From NCBI GenBank assembly GCA_025059415.1, contig JANXDQ010000009.1, forward strand, positions 1-28,139: 28,139 bases of DNA. The letters are read 5' to 3'. Below the pieces are notes generated by a model. The model was given only the letters and a program-made list of their open reading frames with translations. It searched no databases and was not told the DNA's origin. Position 1 is the stretch's first letter, and every line of letters begins with the position of its first letter. The position numbers were made by a program, and so were the translations under genes. This DNA is from Aigarchaeota archaeon. GTDB lineage: Archaea; Thermoproteota; Nitrososphaeria_A; Caldarchaeales; Wolframiiraptoraceae. Below are positions 15,386-22,867 of the stretch, piece by piece.

Positions 15386-16296
15386 GAAGGCCCAGGATTT
15401 GGAAAGAGGGGATGATATGTCCGGAGTGCGGCAATGATGTATTAGTATATGACTCGAAAAGTGGTGAAATTATTTGTCCCAGTTGCGGCTACGTCGTCCA
15501 GGAGAAAGACGTGGATAGGGGCCCTGAATGGAGGAATCTGGACGAAGAAGAGAATAGGAGCAGGGCCGGCGCCCCTCTATCAATAATGTATCGCGATCAC
15601 GGTCTCTCAACGGTGATTGATAGAATAGATGAGGATGCGACTGGGAGGAGGCTTCCGAAGGAAGTTAGGGAGAAGCTACTTAGACTGAAGAAGCTTGATG
15701 CCACTTCGCAGGTAAGCGCCTCGGAGGCCAGAAACCTCCAGCAAGCAGTGAACATACTCCAGATATACGTGGATAAGCTGCGTCTAAGCCAGGCGATTGC
15801 CGAGCGCGCCATGTTGATTTACAGGAAGGCGCTAAAAGAGGGGCTTGTTAGAGGCCGCTCAATAAGGTCGATTATGGCCGCGGCCGTTTATGCGGCCTGC
15901 AGGCTGATGGGCGCTCCGAGAGACCTTAGAGAACTGGAGAAAGCATACCCGATAGTTAAGAGGAAGACTATTGCCCAAGGTTACAGGCTTCTTTTAAAGT
16001 ACCTTAACCTGAAGGTCCCGGTGGCGGATCCATCCATATACCTTAACAAGATAGCGTCGAAGGTCAGCCTCGACCAAGAAACAGTTCAGGAAGCGTTGAA
16101 GATATTGCAGGAAGCCCACAAGAAGGGTGCGACAATAGGAAAGGATCCTGTTGGGATGGCTGCGGCGGCGCTTTACATGGCGTGTCAAGAAAGGAATCAG
16201 CCCATTACGCAGAAGGACATAGCTAGAGCGGCCGGCGTAACAGAGGTTACGGTACGGAATAGATTCAAGGGATTGAAGGAGATCCTTGAGGGATAG
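15373..16296 (+). CDS. tfb: Transcription initiation factor B (TFB, TFIIB homologue)
   Basis: Bridges TBP-bound promoter DNA and RNA polymerase. 307 residues in the usual order: zinc ribbon with C16, C19, C35, C38 (CPECG and CPSCG); B-reader and linker (residues about 45-100, with RAGAPLSIMYRDHGLSTVID); then two cyclin-fold repeats (about 105-200 and 205-305), ending with the recognition helix ITQKDIARAAGVTEVTVRNR. The start is TTG 15373 with a GGGG-rich ribosome site just upstream. ATG 15412 (residue 14), directly before the zinc ribbon, is an alternative. A possible short ORF overlaps this start. The gene end lies 19 bases from the converging aIF1 gene end. Confidence 0.97.
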   Translation: MASIRRPRIWKEGMICPECGNDVLVYDSKSGEIICPSCGYVVQEKDVDRGPEWRNLDEEENRSRAGAPLSIMYRDHGLSTVIDRIDEDATGRRLPKEVREKLLRLKKLDATSQVSASEARNLQQAVNILQIYVDKLRLSQAIAERAMLIYRKALKEGLVRGRSIRSIMAAAVYAACRLMGAPRDLRELEKAYPIVKRKTIAQGYRLLLKYLNLKVPVADPSIYLNKIASKVSLDQETVQEALKILQEAHKKGATIGKDPVGMAAAALYMACQERNQPITQKDIARAAGVTEVTVRNRFKGLKEILEG

Positions 16297-16315
16297 GCGG
16301 CGCGGTAATCCGTTT

Positions 16316-16624
16316 TTACAGAATTTCGATGTTCTCCTCAAGTAACCCTAGCGATAGTAATATCTCCTTCACCTTCTGTCTATGATCTCCTTGAAGAATT
16401 ATGATGCTGTTCTTCACAGTTCCTCCTGAAGCGCAAGCGGATTTCAGTCTCTTCGCTATTTTGTGTAGATCATCTATGCCATTGCCCAATCCCTCGATGA
16501 TAGTTACAGGTCTACCCCATTTTCTAGTTTCCAATTTTATTTTTATTTTCTGTTGCTCGCGGCTTATCGTGCCGCAGGCGCAGATCGATTTCGGCAAGCC
16601 GCAGACTGGACAGATCCCCTCCAT
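16316..16624 (-). CDS. Translation initiation factor aIF1 (SUI1/YciH family)
   Basis: Acts on the small ribosomal subunit to ensure correct start-codon selection. 102 residues with the archaeal N-terminal zinc-binding stub C5, C8, C15, C17 (CPVCGLPKSICAC) and the SUI1 fold: KWGRPVTIIEGLG, DLHKIAKRLKSACASGGTVKN and IILQGDHRQKVKEILLSLG. All core elements are present. The start ATG 16624 has an excellent ribosome site AGGAGG six bases upstream. A clear box A (16661-16670) indicates its own short-leader transcript. It converges on tfb with a 19-base gap. Confidence 0.95.
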   Translation of the reverse strand: MEGICPVCGLPKSICACGTISREQQKIKIKLETRKWGRPVTIIEGLGNGIDDLHKIAKRLKSACASGGTVKNSIIILQGDHRQKVKEILLSLGLLEENIEIL

Positions 16625-16660
16625 TACCTACCTCCTTTCACTTTTTTTAGGACACGGAGG

Positions 16661-16670
16661 GTTATATAAA
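16661..16670 (-). promoter_or_regulatory. Box A promoter element of the aIF1 gene
   Basis: TTTATATAAC on the minus strand lies about 42 bases before the start codon, leaving a leader of about 14 bases that carries the AGGAGG ribosome site at 16631-16636. The rest of the 147-base spacer to 16771 shows no gene. Confidence 0.6.
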
Positions 16671-16771
16671 TTTGCCCCCAGCTCCTTTATGAAAGACGCG
16701 TGAACCCGAGTCCTGTTGCTAATATCTCGAGGCCATAATATGTCTTCGCCTTATTGCTACTGAATCCGGAG

Positions 16772-17467
16772 CTAACTCCCTCCCTCATATGTCCTCTTTT
16801 TCTCATCATACTCCTTTCTATCCATCTTTATCCTCGCTGGGATTCCGGCGACCACCTTATTTGCCGGGACATCTTTTGTGACGACCGCACCAGCCGCGAC
16901 GACGACGCCCTCCGAAATCCTGATGCCGGCCAATAAGATTGCGCCAGCACCTATCACTGCGCCTCTCCCTATTCTTACACCCGATAGCCTCTTACTGACC
17001 GGGTATCGGTCGTTGGTGATTATTGCGCATGGGCCTATGAAGGCGTCATCCTCGACCACTGTGAGGTGGGGTAAGTAGACCCTTGACTGTATGTTTACGT
17101 TCGATCCTATGATGACCGCGCCGTCAAGCTGTGTGAAGCTACCTATCCTGGTGTTTGAACCGATCTTGGATCCCTCCCTTATCATGACGCCGTGGCCCAT
17201 CTCGACTCCGTCGCCTATCTCCACTTCCTCGTAGATTATGGCTTGACTCCTGATAACGCATCTTGAACCTATTTTCGATCCCGAACTAAGGGCGTCAAGT
17301 TCCTCGATTCCCCCCGGATTACTTAGGAGCTTACTCCTCCTCGGATATCCGATGTAAACCTGCTGGTCAATTATCGTTCCCTCCCCCACAAAGCTTTCAC
17401 CAAGAATCGTTGAGGGGCCCAGGATTTTTCCCAAGACCCTCGCCTTCCTGGATATATAACCGCCCAT
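16772..17467 (-). CDS. Left-handed beta-helix (hexapeptide repeat) acyltransferase
   Basis: 231 residues made almost wholly of imperfect hexapeptide repeats ([LIV]-G-x4), e.g. SKIGSNTRIGSFTQLDG, VIIGSNVNIQSRVYL and VRIGRGAVIGAGAIL, giving the triangular beta-helix of LpxA/WbbJ-type transferases, which work as trimers. The C-terminal block VVVAAGAVVTKDVPANKVVAGIPARI is the typical acyl-CoA/acetyl-CoA side end of sugar O- or N-acetyltransferases. The likely job is acetylating a (nucleotide) sugar for surface glycan synthesis, but the substrate is not visible. ATG 17467 is used, with a TTG directly before it. It diverges from the glycerate kinase gene. Confidence 0.88.
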   Translation of the reverse strand: MGGYISRKARVLGKILGPSTILGESFVGEGTIIDQQVYIGYPRRSKLLSNPGGIEELDALSSGSKIGSRCVIRSQAIIYEEVEIGDGVEMGHGVMIREGSKIGSNTRIGSFTQLDGAVIIGSNVNIQSRVYLPHLTVVEDDAFIGPCAIITNDRYPVSKRLSGVRIGRGAVIGAGAILLAGIRISEGVVVAAGAVVTKDVPANKVVAGIPARIKMDRKEYDEKKRTYEGGS

Positions 17468-17530
17468 CAAGACCGAGCTTAAAACATCATGTGAAATACT
17501 TATTTCTTATTCCAGAATGCCACTCCGTGG

Positions 17531-18904
17531 ATGTCGTCTGAACCATTGATAAAAAACGTCGATGAATTAATTCGATGTAGACGTGGGAAAATGGCCTCTT
17601 TGAGGAGGGACGCATTAAAGGCCGCGGAACTTGGCATAAGAAGCGTCATGCCGGAGAACTTCATGAGAAAACTGAGGCTCCGCGGCAGAGTCCTCGCGGT
17701 CGATGGGATTAGAGTGGATTTAAAGAGGTTTGACGAGGTCGTAGTCCTTGGGGCTGGCAAGGCTGTTCTAAGCATGGCGCGATACGTTGAGGGACTGCTA
17801 TCCAAACATATATCGCGCGGCCTAATAGTCGTCCCAAAGGAATTACATGAGGGCCATAGACTTGAGAAAGTGGAGGTCGCCCCTTCAACCCACCCGATCC
17901 CAAGTGAGCTGGGATTAAAAGCGGCGCGAAAATTGTTGGAATATGCTGAAACCGTGACCGAGAGAACCCTAGTTATATTCCTCCTATCGGGCGGGGCCTC
18001 AGCTCTTTTACCCCTCCCGGCACCGCCCCTAACCCTACGGGACGAGGCCGAGATCACCGGGCTCCTTTTAAGAAGCGGCGCGACGATACACGAAGTTAAT
18101 GCCGTGAGAAAGCATTTATCGGCTGTTGGTGGTGGATGGCTTGGAAAGAAGCTGGCACGTGGCAGAGTGCTCTCCCTCATACTATCGGATGTCGTAGGAG
18201 ACGACGTCGAGACGATAGGGTCAGGCCCAACCGCCCCAGATCCGACAACTTTCAAAGACGTATACGAGATCCTGAGAAGATATGGAATTTGGGAAAGGGC
18301 TCCGGAAGCGGTCAGGGAGAGGGTTTTGATGGGGTTGGAGGGAAAGGTGGAAGAGACACCGAAGCCCGGGGACCCCGCCTTCAAGAATATAACGAACATC
18401 ATTATCGCGGGATTGAGCGACGCCTGCACCGCGACTGCGAGATACCTCAGGTCTAGAGGCTTTAGATGCGGTATTTTGACGAGGTTCATGGAAGGCGAGG
18501 CCTCCCAGGTGGGGACCTTCCTTGCCGGAGTTTTAAGAGAACTTTCCTGGAAGAGGGGTAAATACGCCGTGATCTGCGGCGGGGAGACCACCGTGACCGT
18601 CCACGGATCCGGGATAGGTGGAAGAAATCAGGAACTCGCGTTATCGGCCTCGATAAGGATGAGGGAGATAGGGGACTGCTGCCTCCTCAGCATCGGCACA
18701 GATGGGGTTGACGGCGTGTCGGAGGCTGCGGGAGCGATAGTTGACTCAGAGACGTGGGGGGACGCCGTCAGGATGGGGTTGAACCCGGTGGATTTTCTGA
18801 GAAACAACGATTCCAACACGTTCTTCAATAAAATTGGAGGGGCAATTTACACGGGTCCGACCGGTACAAACGTGGGCGACTTGGTGATCCTCTTGAAGTG
18901 CTAG
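17531..18904 (+). CDS. Glycerate 2-kinase (MOFRL/GckA family)
   Basis: Phosphorylates D-glycerate to 2-phosphoglycerate, feeding lower glycolysis; in archaea it serves the non-phosphorylating Entner-Doudoroff route and serine or glycerate use. 457 residues, normal for the family. Seen blocks: VLGAGKAVLSMARYVE, the STHPIPSELGLKAARKLLE region, LLSGGASALLPLPAPP, the NAVRKHLSAVGGGWLGK segment, LILSDVVGDDVETIGSGPT, and the C-terminal MOFRL domain with ICGGETTVTVHGSGIGGRNQ, GTDGVDGVSEAAGAIVD and a terminal TGPTGTNVGDLVI. The start is ATG 17531. The long reading frame on the opposite strand is a shadow. The next gene, 59 bases on, has its own promoter-like box. Confidence 0.95.
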   Translation: MSSEPLIKNVDELIRCRRGKMASLRRDALKAAELGIRSVMPENFMRKLRLRGRVLAVDGIRVDLKRFDEVVVLGAGKAVLSMARYVEGLLSKHISRGLIVVPKELHEGHRLEKVEVAPSTHPIPSELGLKAARKLLEYAETVTERTLVIFLLSGGASALLPLPAPPLTLRDEAEITGLLLRSGATIHEVNAVRKHLSAVGGGWLGKKLARGRVLSLILSDVVGDDVETIGSGPTAPDPTTFKDVYEILRRYGIWERAPEAVRERVLMGLEGKVEETPKPGDPAFKNITNIIIAGLSDACTATARYLRSRGFRCGILTRFMEGEASQVGTFLAGVLRELSWKRGKYAVICGGETTVTVHGSGIGGRNQELALSASIRMREIGDCCLLSIGTDGVDGVSEAAGAIVDSETWGDAVRMGLNPVDFLRNNDSNTFFNKIGGAIYTGPTGTNVGDLVILLKC

Positions 18905-18915
18905 CTCGCGGAATA

Positions 18916-18924
18916 GCTTAAATT
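18916..18924 (+). promoter_or_regulatory. Box A-like element before the miniprotein-priS pair
   Basis: GCTTAAATT is followed about 25-30 bases later by the GAGGT ribosome site (18948-18952) of the small gene at 18964, so a short-leader mRNA covering the small gene and priS is plausible. Confidence 0.4.
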
Positions 18925-18963
18925 CCGGGATCGAGGCCAATTGTCCTGAGGTAGGAAAATCGG

Positions 18964-19077
18964 ATGACGCTTGAATCCCTCATAGATTGGATGTATGGAA
19001 ACCTCTTCTGGCTCGCCTTAGCTATATTAATAATACTCATCCTCTACATAGTGTATATCTCGCTGGAGAAGGGCTAG
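18964..19077 (+). CDS. 37-residue single-span membrane miniprotein
   Basis: ATG 18964 to TAG 19077 encodes 37 residues: a short polar start (MTLESLIDWMYGN), one hydrophobic helix of about 20 residues (from LFWLALAILIILILYIVYI), and a charged SLEKG end, so it would sit in the membrane as a single span. GAGGT lies about 11 bases upstream and a box A-like element earlier. Its stop is 6 bases before the priS ATG, so the two are very likely co-transcribed and perhaps translationally coupled. I know of no named family. Too short to be certain, but ribosome site, spacing and amino-acid pattern all favour a real gene. Confidence 0.6.
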   Translation: MTLESLIDWMYGNLFWLALAILIILILYIVYISLEKG

Positions 19078-19083
19078 CTGGAG

Positions 19084-20301
19084 ATGAGCTTCTTAAGAGA
19101 GTCCGACGCGATCTTCGTTAGAAACCTCTTCAAAAAATTCTACCACGAGAGATCCGGAGAACTCTTCATACCGAATAGACTATCCGAGCGTGAATTCGGA
19201 TATTTCCCATTCGGAGATAAAATGATGGTCAGGCATCTGAGCTTCTCCTCTTCCAAGGAGCTGAGGGATTTGGTATCCCAGAAAACCCCACTCCACATCT
19301 ATCACTCGGCGGCCCTCTACAAATATCCAAGAGCCCCTATGGAGGAAAAAGGGTGGATCGGCGCAGAACTCATCTTCGACATAGATGCAGATCACCTAAA
19401 AACTCCATGTAAAAAAGGCCATGACTTCAAGATCTGCAAAAAATGTCTCACGGAATATCCGGTGGAGTTTGATTATTGCACGGAATGTGGTGGACAATTA
19501 GAGAAGGTGGAATGGGTCTGCGAGAAATGCTTGGAGAGCGCGAGGAATGAAGCTAGGAAATTATTAGACATTCTCGAAGGAGACTTCGGATTCGGAGAGA
19601 TACACCTGGCGTTCTCCGGAAACAGGGGGTACCACGTAGTGGTTAAGGATCGGGAAATACTGGATTTGGGCCAGTCCCAGAGAAAGGAAATTGTAGATTA
19701 CATCGTTGGAACCGGTCTCGACGCAAGAGTTCTCGGGCTCGATGGTCGGAAAATGGACTTAAGTTATGCTCCAGAACTCGGTGATCCAGGTTGGAGGGGG
19801 AGGATAGCCCGCTCAGCTCTAGAGATACTAATGACTCTCGACGCTGAAGCGCTCCACGAATTAACGGGAGATAAAAGGGCATATCAAGTCGTTGAGGAGC
19901 TCAAGTCCATCGATAAGGGCTGGTCTGAAAAACCACCATGGAATCTGTTAAGGCGCTCGACGAGGATGTTTTTGATAGAGGCGGCGAAAGAATACGCGGC
20001 ATCCCACATAGACGTAGTCGTCACTCAGGATGTCCACAGACTCATAAGGCTTGGAAACTCGTTGAACGGGAAGACGGGGCTCATGGCCAAGGTCTTCGAC
20101 CCCGATGACCTAGACAACTTCGATCCAACGAGGAATCCAGTAGCTCTACCAATGGATGAAGAAATCCACGTGAGGGTAATTCGGTCGAATGAGCTTCGAT
20201 TAGCGGGTTTCGAGCTCCCGTCAAAAAGGAAAGAGATTCTTGAGCTACCGCTCGCGGTGGCCGCCCTTCTTCTCTGCAGAGGGGTTGCAACCCTCCCCTA
20301 G
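19084..20301 (+). CDS. priS: DNA primase small (catalytic) subunit PriS
   Basis: Makes primers for replication together with PriL. 405 residues, longer than the usual ~330-350. The catalytic metal motif DIDAD is at residues 99-103, SGNRGYHVVV (184-193) is the conserved SGxRGxH block, and later stretches such as TQDVHRLIRLGNSLNGKTG and FDPDDLDNFDP fit the family. The zinc region is expanded: C109 and H113 at the front and C146-C149 at the end look like the normal PriS ligands, and between them lies an additional CKKC (118-121) and CTEC (132-135), a ribbon-like insert of about 30 residues. Start ATG 19084 follows CTGGAG. It sits 6 bases after the miniprotein gene and just before gins, a replication grouping. 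Confidence 0.95.
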   Translation: MSFLRESDAIFVRNLFKKFYHERSGELFIPNRLSEREFGYFPFGDKMMVRHLSFSSSKELRDLVSQKTPLHIYHSAALYKYPRAPMEEKGWIGAELIFDIDADHLKTPCKKGHDFKICKKCLTEYPVEFDYCTECGGQLEKVEWVCEKCLESARNEARKLLDILEGDFGFGEIHLAFSGNRGYHVVVKDREILDLGQSQRKEIVDYIVGTGLDARVLGLDGRKMDLSYAPELGDPGWRGRIARSALEILMTLDAEALHELTGDKRAYQVVEELKSIDKGWSEKPPWNLLRRSTRMFLIEAAKEYAASHIDVVVTQDVHRLIRLGNSLNGKTGLMAKVFDPDDLDNFDPTRNPVALPMDEEIHVRVIRSNELRLAGFELPSKRKEILELPLAVAALLLCRGVATLP

Positions 20302-20316
20302 TCGACAATAAAGCTG

Positions 20317-20336
20317 AGCCATAAGGCTTTATAGCC
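20317..20336 (+). promoter_or_regulatory. gins box A overlapped by alternating inverted repeats
   Basis: The sequence reads AGCC-ATAA-GGCT-TTAT-AGCC. The middle GGCT can pair with either flanking AGCC, and GGCTTTAT (20325-20332) is also the likely box A, about 25-30 bases before ATG 20355. It may be a promoter with an overlapping operator. Confidence 0.4.
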
Positions 20337-20354
20337 CTCAATGAATCAAAGAAG

Positions 20355-20939
20355 ATGGAGATGTCCAATAACCACGAAAAAGATGTGTACGAGTTGTTGA
20401 TTGAGCTTTGGAGAAATGAGCTTGAAAGCGAGGGCCTCACTAAGCTCCCCGACGGCCTCGTCCAGAAGCTTAAGGAATACATCGGCGGCATCAAGCATTA
20501 TCTCAAGGTTTCGGATAAAGAGGCCTTATCGACCGAGATTAGGGAGGCGGCTGTGAAGGCCACTTCAAGGCTTGTAAGGGAATTGTTTGAATTCAGGCTT
20601 AGGAAGATACTTCGATGCGCTCTAAACAACATGCAGCCCGAAAACCTCATCCAATTCGAGAGGAGACTGTATCCAGGCTTCCTTAAGTTGATTAATGAAT
20701 ACCGCGAGAGTGTTGAGGAAATTGCTGAGGCCATGGCTTATCAAGATTGGGAGCAGATAAGGGCGCGGCATGAGGTCGTTTCATTCCTTAAGGATGTTGA
20801 TCAAATAGTTGGGCCGGATTTAGAGGTTTACGGCCCCTTCAAGGCCGGGGACGTGGCCGCCCTTCCGGAGGAAACTGCGAGAAACCTGGAATTAGCGGCT
20901 GTTGTCAGGATAATTAAGATCCTTGAGCCAAAAGTCTAG
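20355..20939 (+). CDS. GINS complex subunit (Gins15/Gins51 type)
   Basis: Part of the CMG-like replicative helicase complex, linking MCM with other fork proteins. 194 residues: an N-terminal helical A domain (KDVYELLIELWRNELES, LPDGLVQKLKEYIGG, then long helices to about 140) followed by a small B domain with the diagnostic VGPDLEVYGPFKAGDVAALP (152-171) and EETARNL. Domain order A then B is that of the Sld5/Psf1-like archaeal Gins15(51) subunit. Start ATG 20355 (or ATG 20361). It follows priS by 53 bases with its own TATA-like sequence; priS-gins proximity is common in archaea. Its last 26 bases overlap the converging Clp1-type gene. Confidence 0.88.
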   Translation: MEMSNNHEKDVYELLIELWRNELESEGLTKLPDGLVQKLKEYIGGIKHYLKVSDKEALSTEIREAAVKATSRLVRELFEFRLRKILRCALNNMQPENLIQFERRLYPGFLKLINEYRESVEEIAEAMAYQDWEQIRARHEVVSFLKDVDQIVGPDLEVYGPFKAGDVAALPEETARNLELAAVVRIIKILEPKV

Positions 20940-22125
20940 CATTCGCGTATACCTCCTCACCCTCGATAGACAACAATATGGATCCGATGATCATGCGCTT
21001 GATCTGCTGGGCGAAGGGGGTCAAGATCCTTAAGGAATTATTATGCAGGTCGAATCCCACCAATAAGCCTATCCCGGCGAATGCACCATTCGAATCGTAA
21101 ATATAGCTAAGGATCCCAACTCCCTTCTTCGCCACCTCGTTTATTCCCCCGGCGCCAGTCGAGTCCAAAATCAAATCATTCTCCTCCGAGAAAGCCTCAA
21201 TAAGTCTTCTAATATGGGAGGAGATTTTCTTCGGGTCTTCTTCTCCGTTTAATGTTTCCAGCTTGATCCAGGTTATCGGTATTTTCCTGAGTATGGACTT
21301 TCTCAAGAATCGATTATACGCTATCTCCCTGAGCTTTTTTCTCGATGACTGTTCTCGTTTCCTAACCTTGGATGGAGGAGGCAGCTCCTCATACGCTATG
21401 CCATGCTCTTCGCAAATAGACTTTACCTCCTCTGGAAGCGTGCCTATAGAGGCCATGAAGTCCGGTCTCACGATACTCAAAAGATGCGCCTTGTGAGTTA
21501 TAGCGCCTTCCCCGGAAACCCAGCCATCAAAATCCCCTGAAATACTCACTCCTCGATAATTTTCTCCTATCTTCTTCACCAAGATTTCAGCCGCCCTTAA
21601 ATGCCTCTCGGCGAGGGGCGTGGGCGAGGTGTAGCCGACAACTTCTCCAAACTCCATTCTTAGGTAGGACACGTCGGGTATGGGTGACCTAACCGAGGTG
21701 TATCCTATCGTTGATGGTGGGCAGATATTCGATTGCCCCGCATCTAAATCCAAGTAAATCGCGGAGCCGAATTTCTTGGCGAGGGCATTGAGGAGCAATG
21801 TGGCCAGGCTCGTTTTCCCCGAATCCACCGCCCCATACACGCAGACGCGTGACGGCCTCTCAGAGACTTTCTCGGCAAACTTCCGCCATCCTTCGGGGAC
21901 GGTGTCACCCTCAATTACCTCGAGGCCGCCTCCCTCGCCATATGTGCAATCTATCACCGAGTGATCTTCTGCGTGAATTGGCCTAGACCTCCAACTCTTA
22001 ATGACCAGTTTTCTCTTGGATGAGAGAGGGCAGCCGAGGACAGATGCCTTCCCCTCCACAAGTAGAGCAGAGGCGGGCCCATAAAGAATTAGAGTATCGC
22101 CCTTCTTTAACTCGATCCGCGGCAT
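20914..22125 (-). CDS. Clp1/Grc3-type polynucleotide 5'-hydroxyl kinase
   Basis: Phosphorylates 5'-OH ends of RNA or DNA with ATP; archaeal homologues are linked to RNA processing. 403 residues. An N-terminal beta-rich domain (1-90) precedes the P-loop GAVDSGKTS (98-106), and the Clp1 Walker B-type block is YLDLDAGQSNICPPSTIG (about 145-162). A YTSPTPLAERHLRAAEILV stretch matches the family's post-kinase segment, and SKVRKREQSSRKKLREIAYN begins the C-terminal part. Start ATG 22125 with GGGGGCT upstream. It is the second gene after the RNase H-fold-like protein (13-base gap), so they probably share a transcript. Substrate not determinable. It converges on gins with a 26-base overlap. Confidence 0.9.
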   Translation of the reverse strand: MPRIELKKGDTLILYGPASALLVEGKASVLGCPLSSKRKLVIKSWRSRPIHAEDHSVIDCTYGEGGGLEVIEGDTVPEGWRKFAEKVSERPSRVCVYGAVDSGKTSLATLLLNALAKKFGSAIYLDLDAGQSNICPPSTIGYTSVRSPIPDVSYLRMEFGEVVGYTSPTPLAERHLRAAEILVKKIGENYRGVSISGDFDGWVSGEGAITHKAHLLSIVRPDFMASIGTLPEEVKSICEEHGIAYEELPPPSKVRKREQSSRKKLREIAYNRFLRKSILRKIPITWIKLETLNGEEDPKKISSHIRRLIEAFSEENDLILDSTGAGGINEVAKKGVGILSYIYDSNGAFAGIGLLVGFDLHNNSLRILTPFAQQIKRMIIGSILLSIEGEEVYANARLLAQGS

Positions 22126-22138
22126 AAACTAGCCCCCC

Positions 22139-22819
22139 TCATCTAAGTTTTAGGAGGTTTTTAAGCGTGAGTATGAGAGCCGCGTATTCATCTTTACTCA
22201 TCCCCTTCACCTTGGGTATTAATCCCTTCCCCGTAAATGATTCATCACACACTATTATTGTTACGCCCTCATCCCTTAAATGCTTCTCAAATTCATTGAG
22301 CGCCCTTTTAACCACTTGTAGATCCGATGCGGCCCCTAATAGGAGGTATTTCTTCTCGGCATCGCCATGCATCTTAATGAATCGCTTCACATCATCTACC
22401 AGATCCTCGATTAGCCCATATCTCCTACTTTTGATGATCTTGCCATCTAGCATGTAGACGGCGCCCATATTTTTCCCGGGATCTACCGCGGCGATGGCAA
22501 GCTTATACTTTGGGCCGATGACCGTCAGCTCGACTGCTTTCTCGACGAGTTCCTCCACCGAGGCGAAATCCTCACTATATAATACCTTACCTCGATCCAG
22601 TTTTGGAAATTCATTCCTATGGGTGACTATGACCTCGATGTCCAGTGGGAGATCCATTGGTTCCGCGGCGTGAACTACCTCTACGTTATAGGTCGAGGCA
22701 ACTCTCTTGACGGCGCTCGCTAATCGCAGATCCAAAGTCACCAATCCTATTTTAGGCCTGCCGTGAGTCAAATCCGATACAAATTCAAGGATACGCGCTC
22801 TAATATTTATTAGAGGCAT
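22139..22819 (-). CDS. Two-domain protein with RNase H/RuvC-like C-terminal acidic motif, function unknown
   Basis: 226 residues from ATG 22819. The N-terminal part (1-100) looks alpha/beta (PKIGLVTLDLRLASAVKRVA, VEVIVTH-type strands). The C-terminal half begins LAIAAVDPGKNMGAVYMLDG, where D113 in a D-P-G-x-x-x-G strand turn is the pattern that opens RNase H-fold nucleases such as RuvC. A later strand TIIVCDESF carries E193, and the last helix KDEYAALILTLKNLL carries D210/E211. This D...E...DE layout fits an RNase H-like catalytic set, but I cannot confirm it without a structure search. A start at 22969 would overlap elf1 by about 100 bases, so 22819 is preferred. It is upstream of, and probably co-transcribed with, the Clp1-type kinase. 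Confidence 0.75.
   Translation of the reverse strand: MPLINIRARILEFVSDLTHGRPKIGLVTLDLRLASAVKRVASTYNVEVVHAAEPMDLPLDIEVIVTHRNEFPKLDRGKVLYSEDFASVEELVEKAVELTVIGPKYKLAIAAVDPGKNMGAVYMLDGKIIKSRRYGLIEDLVDDVKRFIKMHGDAEKKYLLLGAASDLQVVKRALNEFEKHLRDEGVTIIVCDESFTGKGLIPKVKGMSKDEYAALILTLKNLLKLR
22798..22815. promoter_or_regulatory. 18-bp perfect palindrome between elf1 and the divergent gene
   Basis: CTCTAATA-TT-TATTAGAG has 8-base arms pairing without mismatch. It begins a few bases inside the minus-strand gene (start 22819) and lies about 53 bases before the elf1 ATG, where its AATATTTATT core could act as a box A. It is a candidate operator; chance in AT-rich sequence is possible. Confidence 0.4.
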
Positions 22820-22867
22820 TGAGGTATCAAAGCATGGAATTCCTGGCTTTGAGAGGAGTGGAGTCTC

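Noticed and set aside
17500..18591. A 363-codon open frame on the minus strand
   Set aside because: It lies entirely opposite the well-supported glycerate kinase, has serine/proline-rich shadow composition and no start signals.
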